From CAWDZK01 sp963807005 (GTDB lineage Bacteria > Actinomycetota > Actinomycetes > JACCUZ01): a stretch of 64,000 nucleotides of DNA. Position numbers and translations under genes: made by a program. Below are positions 47,691-57,518 of the stretch, piece after piece. Below the pieces are notes generated by a model, which ran no database searches, was not told where the DNA came from, and was given only the letters and a program-made list of their open reading frames with translations. The stretch spans positions 62,001-126,000 of the forward strand of contig CAWDZK010000006.1 of NCBI GenBank assembly GCA_963807005.1, written 5' to 3'. Numbering within the stretch: position 1 is the first letter of the stretch; every line of letters begins with the position of its first letter.

Positions 47691-48968
47691 CTACCGGCCG
47701 GACTCGTCGGGCTCGTCTTCGGACGGGTCGTACGGCGACTCGACGGTCGGAGTCCCGATCCGGGAGCCGAGCACGGCCTGCTCGTCCGGCTTGTGGGTGA
47801 GCACCTCCTCGACGTACGACGCGGCGGCCGGGAGCAGCCCGATGTCGCGGCCCTCGCGCTCGGACAGGAACCACCGGTGCTCGAGCACCTCGTGGAAGAT
47901 CTCGGCCGGCTCGAGCTTGCCGCGCAGCTCGCGGGGCACCGAGCGGACGACGGGCTCGAACGAGTCGGCGAGCCACCGGTGGGCCACGATCTCCTCGGAC
48001 TCGCCCTGCACGTCCATGGCGGCGCGGTAGGCGTCCAGGTCGTTGAGCAACCGCCTGGCCTGGTTCTCCTCGACGTCCAGGCCGGTGAGGCGGATCAGCC
48101 GGCGGCTGTGGTGCCCGGCGTCGACGACCTTCGGCTCGAGCTGGACGGTGCGGCCGTCGATGTCGGTGACGATGGTGAGCTCGGCGACGTCGAAGCCGAG
48201 CTCGTTGAGCCGGCGGATCCGCTGGTCGATGCGGTATCGCTCGCCCGTGTCGAACGTCTCGGCGCCGAGCAGCTCCTCCCAGAGGTCGTTGTACCGCTCG
48301 ACGACGCGGTCGGCGATCTCGACCGGGTCGATCGAGGGGTGCAGCAGGGTGCCGGCGTCGAGGTCGAGGAGCTCACCGGCGATGTTGGTGCGGGCCAGGT
48401 CGACGTCGTAGGCGCGCTGCCCCGCACTCAGCGTGCTGTGCATCTCGCCGGTCTCCGCGTCCACCAGGTACGCGGCGAAGGCGCCGGCGTCCCGGCGGAA
48501 CAGCGTGTTGGAGAACGAGCAGTCGCCCCAGTAGAAGCCCGCGGTGTGCAGCCGGACGAGCAAGGCCGCGAGGGCGTCCAGCAGCCGCATCGCGGTGTCC
48601 GGTCGCAACGTCGAGGAGAACAGCGCCCGGTAGGGCAGCGAGAACTGCAGGTGCCGGGTGATCAGCGCCGGGTCCAGCGGCTGCCCGTCGGCGTCCTCGC
48701 GACCGGAGACCACTGCGACGGCCTCCACGGCGGGCATCTCGCGGCGCTCCAGCTGCCGGAGCAGGCCGTACTCGCGCAGCGCCGCCGTCTCGGCGATCTC
48801 CTTCACGGCGAACACCGCCTCGCCGATCCGGACGAACCGCACCACGTGCCGGGAGATGCCGCGGGGCAGGGCGACCAGCTGGTCCGCCGGCCACTCCTCG
48901 AGGGGGGTGTCCCACGGGAGGTCGAGCAGCGCCGGGTCGCTCGGCGCGGCCAGCAGCTGCAGGGCCAT
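47691..48968 (-). CDS. DUF4032 protein with lipopolysaccharide-kinase-like fold
   Basis: A 425-residue protein with an N-terminal protein-kinase-like (RfaP/LPS kinase) domain: EAVFAVKEIAETAALREYGLL carries the ATP-binding lysine and helix-C glutamate, GFYWGDCSFSNTLFR the catalytic loop, and YLVDAETGEM the metal-binding Asp. The DUF4032 C-terminal half includes YRIDQRIRRLNELGFDVAELTI and HRWFLSEREGRDIGL. The phosphate acceptor is unknown. ATG 48968 is chosen because CACGAT precedes it by seven bases on the minus strand; starts at 48995 or 48977 are possible. Confidence 0.83.
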   Translation of the reverse strand: MALQLLAAPSDPALLDLPWDTPLEEWPADQLVALPRGISRHVVRFVRIGEAVFAVKEIAETAALREYGLLRQLERREMPAVEAVAVVSGREDADGQPLDPALITRHLQFSLPYRALFSSTLRPDTAMRLLDALAALLVRLHTAGFYWGDCSFSNTLFRRDAGAFAAYLVDAETGEMHSTLSAGQRAYDVDLARTNIAGELLDLDAGTLLHPSIDPVEIADRVVERYNDLWEELLGAETFDTGERYRIDQRIRRLNELGFDVAELTIVTDIDGRTVQLEPKVVDAGHHSRRLIRLTGLDVEENQARRLLNDLDAYRAAMDVQGESEEIVAHRWLADSFEPVVRSVPRELRGKLEPAEIFHEVLEHRWFLSEREGRDIGLLPAAASYVEEVLTHKPDEQAVLGSRIGTPTVESPYDPSEDEPDESGR

Positions 48969-49050
48969 GGACCCCATCGTGCCGGATGCCGGCAACGGCG
49001 AGGGCGCGCCTCCCAGCTGGGGAGACGCGCCCTCGTCCTGGCTCAGTCGG

Positions 49051-50139
<1,089 letters not shown>

Positions 50140-50301
50140 GCGGTGACTCCCTTCACCGGCAGGAACGTGCCGGACGATCCGAGTAAAGGACGAGGTGACG
50201 CACTGTGACCGTATTGGGCTCGGTAGGAGCCTGTCCATGGTCCGTCCGCCCACTGGCTGTTATTCGATCGTTACCGCCGAACCGGTTGCCGTCAGGGGTG
50301 C

Positions 50302-50313
50302 GTAAACGTTTAC
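50302..50313. promoter_or_regulatory. LacI-family operator upstream of sugar-binding protein gene
   Basis: GTAAACGTTTAC is a perfect 12-base palindrome with a central CG, the classic LacI/GalR-family operator. TTGCCG (50286-50291) lies where a -35 would be if the operator overlaps the -10, so binding would repress. It is 85 bases before the binding-protein gene. The probable repressor is encoded at 55314-56336. Confidence 0.8.
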
Positions 50314-50397
50314 ATCGGCTTAACCCCGGGACGCGAGTGCGCACGCCCTGCCGCGCAGTGCTCGGACCGGTCTTCGGTGAGAGAGGGAGCAGTGCGC

Positions 50398-51795
50398 ATG
50401 CGATCAACGAATGCACGCCGCGGTGCGGCCGCGTTCGCCGTCGTCCTGAGTGCGAGCCTCGGCCTGGCAGCCTGCGGCGGCAGCAGCGGCGACGGCGGCG
50501 GCAGTACGTCGGCCGGTGGCAAGGCGCCCGGCGATGGCAAGGCGGAGTGCGCCGGCCTCGAGAGCGTGATGAAGTACGGCGACCTCTCGGGCAAGAGCGT
50601 GAAGGTCTACACGTCGATCGTCGCGCCCGAGGACGTCACCCAGAAGGACTCGTACAAGCTGTTCACGACCTGCACCGGGGCGGACGTCTCCTACGAGGGT
50701 TCCAAGGAGTTCGAGGCGCAGCTCGTCGTCCGGGTGAAGAGCGGCAACCCGCCGGACATCGCCTACGTCCCGCAGCCTGGCCTGCTCCGCACCCTGGTCA
50801 CCGACACCGGCAAGGTCAAGGAGGCGCCCGACTCGGTCGTCGCCGAGACCGAGAAGTGGTGGGGGCCGGAGTGGAAGGACTACGGCACCGTCGACGGCAA
50901 GTTCTACGCCGCTCCGCTCGGCGCGAACGTGAAGTCGTTCGTCTGGTACTCGCCGAAGATGTTCTCCGACATGGGGATCACCGTCCCGACCACGTGGGAC
51001 GAGATGCTCGCCGCCTCGGACAAGGTCGCCGCCTCCGGCACCAAGCCGTGGTGCGCCGGCATCGGCTCCGGCGAGGCGACCGGCTGGCCGGCCACCGACT
51101 GGCTCGAGGACGTCATGCTCCGTGAGAACGGGCCGGACGTCTACGACCAGTGGGTCAACCACGAGATCCCGTTCGACGACCCCAAGGTCGCCGCGGCTCT
51201 CGACCGGGTCGGCAACATCCTCAAGAACCCGAAGTACGTCAACGGCGGCATCGGTGACGTGAAGAGCATCGCCACCACCACCTTCCAGGACGGCGGCCTG
51301 CCCGTCGCCAAGGGCGAGTGTGCGATGCACCGCCAGGCCAGCTTCTACGCCAACTTCTGGCCGGAGGGCACCAACGTGGCCGAGGACGGCGACGTCTACG
51401 CGTTCTACCTGCCGACCACCAGCGACCAGTACGGCAAGCCGGTCCTCGGCGGCGGCGAGTTCACCGCGGCGTTCTCGGACAAGCCCGAGGTGCAGGCGTT
51501 CCAGACCTACCTCGCCACGGACGTGTGGGCCAACGAGAAGGCCAAGGCCACGCCGACCGGTGGTTGGGTCAGCGCCAACAAGGGCCTCGACGCCAACAAC
51601 CTGGTGAGCCCGATCGACAAGCTGTCGGCTGAGACCCTGCAGGACCCGGAGGCGGTCTTCCGCTTCGACGGCTCCGACCTGATGCCCGGTGCCGTCGGCG
51701 CCGGCTCCTTCTGGAAGGAGATGACGGCCTGGATCACCGGGAAGTCGACCGGGGACGCATTGAGCAGCATCGAGAAGTCCTGGCCGTCGTCCTGA
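50398..51795 (+). CDS. Carbohydrate ABC transporter substrate-binding lipoprotein
   Basis: A 465-residue binding protein of the MalE/AraN-type (family 1) class. The lipobox is SLGLAAC followed by a Gly/Ser linker; the body has VKVYTSIVAPEDVTQKDSYKLF, IAYVPQPGLLRTLVTD, TWDEMLAASDKVAASGTKPWC and GCAMHRQASFYANFW-like (KGECAMHRQASFY) segments. It delivers a sugar to the two permeases encoded downstream. ATG 50398 has GGGAG eight bases upstream. The nearby GH1 gene suggests a beta-glucoside or cello-oligosaccharide ligand, but this is inference. Confidence 0.9.
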   Translation: MRSTNARRGAAAFAVVLSASLGLAACGGSSGDGGGSTSAGGKAPGDGKAECAGLESVMKYGDLSGKSVKVYTSIVAPEDVTQKDSYKLFTTCTGADVSYEGSKEFEAQLVVRVKSGNPPDIAYVPQPGLLRTLVTDTGKVKEAPDSVVAETEKWWGPEWKDYGTVDGKFYAAPLGANVKSFVWYSPKMFSDMGITVPTTWDEMLAASDKVAASGTKPWCAGIGSGEATGWPATDWLEDVMLRENGPDVYDQWVNHEIPFDDPKVAAALDRVGNILKNPKYVNGGIGDVKSIATTTFQDGGLPVAKGECAMHRQASFYANFWPEGTNVAEDGDVYAFYLPTTSDQYGKPVLGGGEFTAAFSDKPEVQAFQTYLATDVWANEKAKATPTGGWVSANKGLDANNLVSPIDKLSAETLQDPEAVFRFDGSDLMPGAVGAGSFWKEMTAWITGKSTGDALSSIEKSWPSS

Positions 51796-51855
51796 CGGCC
51801 GCTCCACCCGCCCCTGGGGTCGTGAGGCGCCAGGAGTGAACCTGCTGTAGACGGA

Positions 51856-51886
51856 GCGTGGGGGCGGCCATCGGCCGCCCCCACGC
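51856..51886 (+). terminator. Hairpin between binding-protein and permease genes
   Basis: A perfect 14-base inverted repeat (GCGTGGGGGCGGCC at 51856-51869, complement at 51873-51886) with a 3-base loop ATC lies 60 bases after the binding-protein stop. Like the pstS-pstC hairpin, it would favour high binding-protein and low permease expression. Confidence 0.78.
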
Positions 51887-51960
51887 CCCGCAAGGACGGA
51901 TCTCAGCGCTACCGGCCCGGTGTGGCGCGCCGCGCCCGCCAGGCCAAGGAGGCAGGTCTG

Positions 51961-52923
51961 ATGTCAGTTGGTGAGAAGTTCACTCAGATGGTGGCGGCCA
52001 TCGCGGTCTTCCTCGCGGTGATGGGCGTCGTGCTGCTGCTGGCCGACCGGGTGAGGTCCCGCCGGGGCGAGCTGATCCAGACCGTCGCCTTCATCCTGCC
52101 GGCGACGGCGATGATCGCGGTCGGCCTGCTCTACCCCGGCATCAAGACGGTCGTCCAGTCGTTCCGGAACAGCGCCGGCAGCGGGTTCGTCGGCCTGGAC
52201 AACTACAAGACCATCTTCAGCACGACCGAGCAGGTCACGGTGCTGCGCAACACCGCGATCTGGGTCATCGTCACCCCGATCGCCGCCACCCTGATCGGAC
52301 TCGTCTACGCCGTGCTGATCGACCGGTCCCGGGTGGAGAAGTTCGCCAAGGCGCTGATCTTCCTCCCCATGGCGATCTCGCTGGTCGGCGCCTCGATCAT
52401 CTGGAAGTTCGTCTACGACTACCGGGCCACCGAGAACACCCAGATCGGCCTGCTCAACCAGGTCCTCAAGAGCGTCGGGTTGGACACCTACCGGTTCCTG
52501 CTCACCGACCCGTGGAACACGCTGTTCCTGATCGTCATCATGATCTGGGTCCAAGCAGGCTTCGCGATGACCGTGCTCTCTGCCTCGATCAAGGCCATCC
52601 CCGACGACATCATCGAGGCAGCCCGGCTCGACGGCGTGAGCGGGTTCCGGATGTTCCGGTTCATCACCGTTCCCAGCATCCGGCCGTCGTTGGTGGTCGT
52701 CCTCACCACGATCAGCATCACGACGCTGAAGGTCTTCGACATCGTCCGAACCTCGACGGGTGGCAACTTCAACACCAGCGTGCTGGCCAACGAGTTCTAC
52801 ACACAGAGCTTCCGGTCGTTCAACACCGGGCTGGGCGCCGCCCTCGCGTCGCTGCTGTTCGTCCTCGTCATCCCGATCGTCGTCTACAACATCCGCCAGA
52901 TGCGCCGGTTGGAGGCACGATGA
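51961..52923 (+). CDS. Sugar ABC transporter permease (MalF/UgpA-like)
   Basis: A 320-residue permease with seven to eight membrane segments, including an extra N-terminal helix (MVAAIAVFLAVMGVVLLLADRV). The EAA loop that docks the ATPase reads EAARLDGVSGFRMFRFITVPSIRPSL. ATG 51961 has GGAGG nine bases upstream. The stop overlaps the next permease start (ATGA). Confidence 0.93.
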   Translation: MSVGEKFTQMVAAIAVFLAVMGVVLLLADRVRSRRGELIQTVAFILPATAMIAVGLLYPGIKTVVQSFRNSAGSGFVGLDNYKTIFSTTEQVTVLRNTAIWVIVTPIAATLIGLVYAVLIDRSRVEKFAKALIFLPMAISLVGASIIWKFVYDYRATENTQIGLLNQVLKSVGLDTYRFLLTDPWNTLFLIVIMIWVQAGFAMTVLSASIKAIPDDIIEAARLDGVSGFRMFRFITVPSIRPSLVVVLTTISITTLKVFDIVRTSTGGNFNTSVLANEFYTQSFRSFNTGLGAALASLLFVLVIPIVVYNIRQMRRLEAR

Positions 52924-53870
52924 GCACGACGCCCACGACCGAGGTCACCGACCCGAAGGCGACACCCACCCCTCCGCCGTCGTCCGCGAACGAGGCCAAG
53001 AAGCGACTCACCTCCCCGTGGGCGTCCTTCGCAGCATTGGTGATCGCGGCGCTGTGGACCATCCCGACCGCAGGCCTGCTCATCTCGTCGTTCCGGCCCG
53101 AGAACGACGTCAAGGAGACCGGGTGGTGGACCTGGTTCACCAACTTCGACTTCACCCTGGACAACTACGACGCCGTCCTCAACGACCCGAACACCAAGCT
53201 CGCGACCTACTTCGTCAACTCGATCGTCGTCACCCTGCCCGCGGTGGTCATCCCGATCACCCTTGCGACGCTGGCGGCCTACGCCTTCGCCTGGATGAAG
53301 TTCCCCGGGCGGGACACGCTGTTCGTGGCCGTCTTCGCCATGCAGATCGTGCCGATCCAGGTGACGATGATCCCGCTGCTCACGCTGTACGTGAACCCGC
53401 CGTTCGGCCTGCCGAGCCTCGCCGGGTCGGACGCGCCCGGCGGCGGCTTCTACACGATCTGGCTCTCCCACTCGATCTTCGCGCTGCCGTTGGCGATCTT
53501 CCTGCTGCACAACTTCATGAAGGAAGTGCCGGGAGAGCTGATCGAGGCGGCCCGGGTCGACGGCGCCGGACACGTGAAGATCTTCACCCGGATCATGCTG
53601 CCGCTGATGGCGCCCGCGATCGCGGCGTTCGGCATCTTCCAGTTCCTGTGGGTCTGGAACGACCTGCTGGTCGCGCTCGTGTTCGGTGGCGGCAGCCTGG
53701 AGGTCTCGCCCCTGACGGTCCGGCTGGCCGAGCTGTCCGGCAGCCGGGGCCAGGACTGGCACCTGCTCTCCGCCGGCGCGTTCGTGTCACTGATCGTCCC
53801 GCTGATCGTCTTCCTCAGCCTGCAGCGCTACTTCGTCCGTGGCCTGCTCGCCGGGAGCGTCAAGGGATAG
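52920..53870 (+). CDS. Sugar ABC transporter permease (MalG/UgpE-like)
   Basis: A 316-residue permease with a Pro/Thr-rich cytoplasmic N-terminus and six membrane segments. EAA loop EAARVDGAGHVKIFTRIMLPLMAPA; periplasmic FVNSIVVTLPAVVIPITLATLAAYAFAW is typical of MalG proteins. It pairs with the preceding permease and depends on an ATPase such as the MsiK-like protein. Its stop is five bases from the GH1 stop on the other strand. Confidence 0.93.
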   Translation: MSTTPTTEVTDPKATPTPPPSSANEAKKRLTSPWASFAALVIAALWTIPTAGLLISSFRPENDVKETGWWTWFTNFDFTLDNYDAVLNDPNTKLATYFVNSIVVTLPAVVIPITLATLAAYAFAWMKFPGRDTLFVAVFAMQIVPIQVTMIPLLTLYVNPPFGLPSLAGSDAPGGGFYTIWLSHSIFALPLAIFLLHNFMKEVPGELIEAARVDGAGHVKIFTRIMLPLMAPAIAAFGIFQFLWVWNDLLVALVFGGGSLEVSPLTVRLAELSGSRGQDWHLLSAGAFVSLIVPLIVFLSLQRYFVRGLLAGSVKG

Positions 53871-53874
53871 CTGA

Positions 53875-55266
53875 TCAGGTGTCGTCGCTGTGGTTGCCGG
53901 TCGCCACCAGGTCGGCGAACCACCGGTACGACGCCTTGGGAGTGCGGGTCTGGTCGTCGTCGGCGACCTCGACCAGTCCGAACTTCTTGGTATAGCCCTC
54001 GGCCCACTCGAAGTTGTCGAGCAGGGTCCAGGCGACATAGACGCGCACGTCGGCGCCGGCCGCCCGAGCTCGCTGGGTGGCGCCGATGTGGTCGCGGAGG
54101 TAGGCGATGCGGTCCTGGTCGTCCACCGACCCGTCGGGGGTGCGGGCGGCGTCGTCGTACGCCGCTCCGTTCTCGCTCACGACCAAGGGGAGGCCGGTAC
54201 GGCGGTGGGTGCTCACCAGCAGCTCTTCGAGCCCGCGCGGCTCGACCTCCCAGCCCATCGCGGTCCGCGAGCCGCGAGGGGCGAACCGGAGGCCCGCCAC
54301 GCGCGGGTAGGCGAAGGTGTCCTGGCCGACCGCGTCACTCGCGCCGCCGCCGCTGCCGTCGCTGACGTCGACCCGCGCCGGCGTGTAGTAGTTCACGCCG
54401 AGCCAGTCGGCCGAGCCCTGCACCAGCGCGAGGTCGCCGTCGCGCACCACGTCGCTGTCGCCCAGCGGGGGTGCCAGCGTCTGGAGCCGCTCGTCGTACG
54501 CACCGTCGACCAGCGCGCCGAGCCAGACCCGGTTGTGGATGGCATCGACGCCGTCAGCGACCGCGGCGGCTTCCGGGCGCTCGGGCCACACCGGCGTCAG
54601 GTTGAGCACGATCCCCACCGTGTCCGCGCCGGCCTCGTGCAGGCGGGCGGCGGCCAGGCCGTGGCCGAGCAGCAGGTGGTGGGCCGCGCGGTGGGCGGCG
54701 TCCGGCTCCTGCCGCCCGGGCGCGTGGACGCCGGCGGCGTAGCCGAGGTAGGCCGCGCACCAGGGCTCGTTGTGCGTCGTCCAGACGTCGACCCGGTCGC
54801 CCAGGTGCCCGTGCACGATCGCGGCGTAGTCGGCGAACCGCTCCGCGGTGTCCCGCACCGGCCAGCCGCCGGCGTCCTCGAGCGGCTGCGGCAGGTCCCA
54901 GTGGTACAGCGTCGCCATCGGCGTGATGCCGCGCTGCAGCAGGCCGTCGACCAGCCGGTCGTAGTACGCCAGCCCGCGCGGCTCGATGGCGCCGCTGCCC
55001 GTCGGCTGCACCCGCGGCCAGGCCACCGAGAAGCGGTAGAACGCCACGCCGAGGCCGGCGAGCAGGTCGAGGTCGTCGTCCAGTCGCTGGTACGACGCGC
55101 AGGCCACGGACCCGTCGCTGGCGTCCTTGACGGTGCCCGGCCGCGCGGTGAACGTGTCCCAGATGGACGGACCGCGACCGTCGGCGGTCGTCGCCCCTTC
55201 CACCTGGTACGACGCGGTCGCCGTGCCGTACAGGAGACGGGTGCCGTCGGGCAGGTGGCTGCTCAT
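53875..55266 (-). CDS. GH1 beta-glucosidase
   Basis: A 463-residue family 1 glycoside hydrolase. Acid/base glutamate in VDVWTTHNEPWC (TxNEP motif), nucleophile glutamate in LPLVVSENGAAYDD, N-terminal substrate site LLYGTATASYQVEGA, and sugar-binding LLDNFEWAEGYTKKFGLVEV. Cytoplasmic (no signal peptide), so it should hydrolyse an imported beta-glucoside such as cellobiose. TACGGT seven bases before ATG 55266 on the minus strand predicts a leaderless mRNA. It lies between the transporter permeases and the LacI gene. Confidence 0.94.
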   Translation of the reverse strand: MSSHLPDGTRLLYGTATASYQVEGATTADGRGPSIWDTFTARPGTVKDASDGSVACASYQRLDDDLDLLAGLGVAFYRFSVAWPRVQPTGSGAIEPRGLAYYDRLVDGLLQRGITPMATLYHWDLPQPLEDAGGWPVRDTAERFADYAAIVHGHLGDRVDVWTTHNEPWCAAYLGYAAGVHAPGRQEPDAAHRAAHHLLLGHGLAAARLHEAGADTVGIVLNLTPVWPERPEAAAVADGVDAIHNRVWLGALVDGAYDERLQTLAPPLGDSDVVRDGDLALVQGSADWLGVNYYTPARVDVSDGSGGGASDAVGQDTFAYPRVAGLRFAPRGSRTAMGWEVEPRGLEELLVSTHRRTGLPLVVSENGAAYDDAARTPDGSVDDQDRIAYLRDHIGATQRARAAGADVRVYVAWTLLDNFEWAEGYTKKFGLVEVADDDQTRTPKASYRWFADLVATGNHSDDT

Positions 55267-55313
55267 GAGGGTCACCGTACGGCTGGGCGTGGCCCCGGGA
55301 CGAGGCCGGCCGG

Positions 55314-56336
55314 ATGACGAGCATCAAGGACGTCGCGCGCGAGGTCGGTGTCTCGACCGCGACCGTCTCGCGCGCCCTTCGCGGCCTGCCCCGGGTCTCC
55401 GAGGAGACCCGGGTCAGGGTGCTGCAGGTCGCCGCCGAGCTCGACTACGTGGCCTCGCCGTACGCCGCGAGCCTGGCCAGCGGGCAGACCCACGCGGTCG
55501 GTGTCGTCGTGCCGTTCGTCACCAGGTGGTTCTACGGCTCGGTCATCCAGGGAGCCGAGGAGCTGCTGCGGGAGGCGGGGTACGACCTGCTGCTCTACAA
55601 CCTGGCGGGGGACCGGGAGGCGCGGCACCGGGTCTTCCGGACCCATCTGCTGCGCAAGCGGGTGGATGCGGTGCTGGTGCTCAGCCTCAACCCGACCGAC
55701 GAGGAGGTCGCAGCGCTGGCGAAGCTGGACCGTCCGGTGGCCGTGGTCGGGACGACCGTCGAGGGCTGGTCCAGCGTGCGGATCGACGACGTGGAGACCG
55801 CGCGCATCGCGGTCCGGCACCTGGTCGAGCTCGGCCACTGCCGGATCGCCTACGTCGGGGGCTCGCTGGAGGAGCAGCTGGACTTCGCCGCCCCGCTGGA
55901 CCGGTTGACCGGCTACCGCGCCGCGATGGCCGAGGCCGGCCTGCCCGTCGAGCCCGCGATGGAGGTGGTCGGCGACTTCACCGTGCGCGGCGGCCTGGCC
56001 GCGACCCGGCTGCTGCTGGAGAGCGACCCGCCGCCGACGGCCGTGTTCGCCGCGTCGGACGAGATGGCGGTCGGTGCCGTGCACGCGGTCCGGGAGGCAG
56101 GTCTCCGGGTGCCCGAGGACGTGTCGGTGATCGGCATCGACGACCACGAGATGGCCGAGTTCTTCGAGCTGACGACGGTCGCCCAGCCGGTGCGTGAGCA
56201 GGGGCAGCTCGCTGCCCGGCTGTTGCTCGACGCGCTTGACGACGAGCTCGACGAGCCGCGCGGGCCGTCGGCCATCACCGTCCCGACTCGGCTCATCGTG
56301 CGGCGTACGACCGCGCCGCCGCCGGCTGGGGGGTAG
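55314..56336 (+). CDS. LacI-family transcriptional regulator
   Basis: A 340-residue repressor. HTH SIKDVAREVGVSTATVSRALRG at residues 3-24 with the hinge helix PYAASLASGQ, then a periplasmic-binding-like core (VGVVVPFVTRWFYGSVIQGAEELLREAGYDLLLYN … AVFAASDEMAVGAVHAVREAGLRVPEDVSVIGIDDHEMAEFF). It is the natural candidate for binding the GTAAACGTTTAC operator at 50302-50313. I see no such operator before its own gene, so autoregulation through that sequence is unlikely. Confidence 0.93.
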   Translation: MTSIKDVAREVGVSTATVSRALRGLPRVSEETRVRVLQVAAELDYVASPYAASLASGQTHAVGVVVPFVTRWFYGSVIQGAEELLREAGYDLLLYNLAGDREARHRVFRTHLLRKRVDAVLVLSLNPTDEEVAALAKLDRPVAVVGTTVEGWSSVRIDDVETARIAVRHLVELGHCRIAYVGGSLEEQLDFAAPLDRLTGYRAAMAEAGLPVEPAMEVVGDFTVRGGLAATRLLLESDPPPTAVFAASDEMAVGAVHAVREAGLRVPEDVSVIGIDDHEMAEFFELTTVAQPVREQGQLAARLLLDALDDELDEPRGPSAITVPTRLIVRRTTAPPPAGG

Positions 56337-56377
56337 CCCGGCGGTTGGGCCGACCGGGGGCGAGGCAGGATCGGGGC

Positions 56378-57346
56378 ATGGACTACGTGCGACTCGGCTC
56401 CAGCGGCCTCGAGGTGTCCCGGCTGTGCCTGGGCTGCATGAGCTACGGCGAGCCGGACCGGGGCAACCACGAGTGGACTCTCGGCGAGGCGGAGAGCAAG
56501 CCCTTCATCGCCAGGGCCCTGGACCTGGGGGTGAACTTCTTCGACACCGCGAACGTGTACTCGGACGGGTCCAGCGAGGAGATCGTCGGCAGGGCGCTGA
56601 ACCAGCTGACCCGCCGCGAGGACGTCGTCATCGCCACCAAGGTGCACGGCCGGATGCGCCCCGGGCCGAACGGCGCCGGGCTGTCACGCAAGGCGATCAT
56701 GGCCGAGATCGACGCCAGCCTCACCCGGCTCGGCACCGACTACGTGGACCTGTACCAGATCCACCGGTGGGACCCGGACGTCCCGATCGAGGAGACCCTG
56801 GAGGCGCTGCACGACGTGGTGCGGGCCGGCAAGGCGCGCTACCTCGGTGCGTCGTCGATGGCCGCGTGGCAGTTCGCCCAGGCGTTGTACGTCGCCGACC
56901 TCAACGGCTGGACCCGGTTCGTGAGCATGCAGAACCACTACAACCTGCTCTACCGCGAGGAGGAGCGGGAGATGCTGCCGCTCTGCGTCGACCAGGGGAT
57001 CGGGGTGATCCCCTGGAGCCCACTGGCACGCGGGCGGCTGACGCGGGACTGGGACGAGAGCACGGCTCGCGCCGACACCGACGCGTTCGGTCGGACGCTG
57101 TACGACGACGGCGACCGAGAGGTGGCCGCCCGGGTCGCCCAGGTGGCCGAGGCCCGCGGTGTGCCGCGCGCGCAGGTGGCCCTGGCCTGGGTGGCCGGCC
57201 GGCCGGGAGTGACTGCTCCGATCGTCGGCGCGACCAAGCCGGAGCACCTCGAGGACGCGGTGGCGGCCCTCGGCCTCGAGCTCACCGACGACGAGGTGAG
57301 CGCCCTCGAGGAGCCCTACCGCCCGCACGGCGTGCGCGGCTTCTGA
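56378..57346 (+). CDS. Aldo/keto reductase
   Basis: A 322-residue NADPH-dependent reductase of the AKR superfamily (YajO/AKR12-like). The tetrad is visible: Asp and Tyr in FFDTANVYSDGSSEE, Lys in VVIATKVHG, His in YQIHRWDPD. The C-terminal phosphate-binding segment is TAPIVGATKPEHLEDAV. Substrate unknown. CAGGAT (56366-56371) six bases before ATG and no Shine-Dalgarno suggest a leaderless mRNA. Confidence 0.92.
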   Translation: MDYVRLGSSGLEVSRLCLGCMSYGEPDRGNHEWTLGEAESKPFIARALDLGVNFFDTANVYSDGSSEEIVGRALNQLTRREDVVIATKVHGRMRPGPNGAGLSRKAIMAEIDASLTRLGTDYVDLYQIHRWDPDVPIEETLEALHDVVRAGKARYLGASSMAAWQFAQALYVADLNGWTRFVSMQNHYNLLYREEEREMLPLCVDQGIGVIPWSPLARGRLTRDWDESTARADTDAFGRTLYDDGDREVAARVAQVAEARGVPRAQVALAWVAGRPGVTAPIVGATKPEHLEDAVAALGLELTDDEVSALEEPYRPHGVRGF

Positions 57347-57355
57347 CCCCCGAAC

Positions 57356-57434
57356 ACCGCTCGTTTGCGACCTCCCGAACCGACACGCCGCGGCTACGCC
57401 GGCGTGTCGGGAACTCAGGTCGCAAACGAGCGGT
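57356..57434. repeat. 79-base extragenic palindrome after aldo/keto reductase
   Basis: The outer arms ACCGCTCGTTTGCGACCT (57356-57373) and their exact complement (57417-57434) enclose an inner hairpin pairing CCGACACGCCG (57380-57390) with CGGCGTGTCGG (57400-57410). It lies in the convergent gap before the amylosucrase gene, is followed by G/T-rich simple sequence, and contains T-rich AAACGA/TCGTTT blocks unusual for this genome. Confidence 0.8.
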
Positions 57435-57518
57435 CTGGGGTGGGGTGTGGCGGGTCGGTTGGGTGGGGGGTGGGGCCGGTCTGGGGTGGGGTGCGGCCGG
57501 TCGGCTGGGGGTGGGGGG

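Noticed and set aside
55267..55313. Operator for autoregulation of the LacI gene
   Set aside because: No palindrome resembling GTAAACGTTTAC is present in the 47-base gap between the GH1 and LacI starts.
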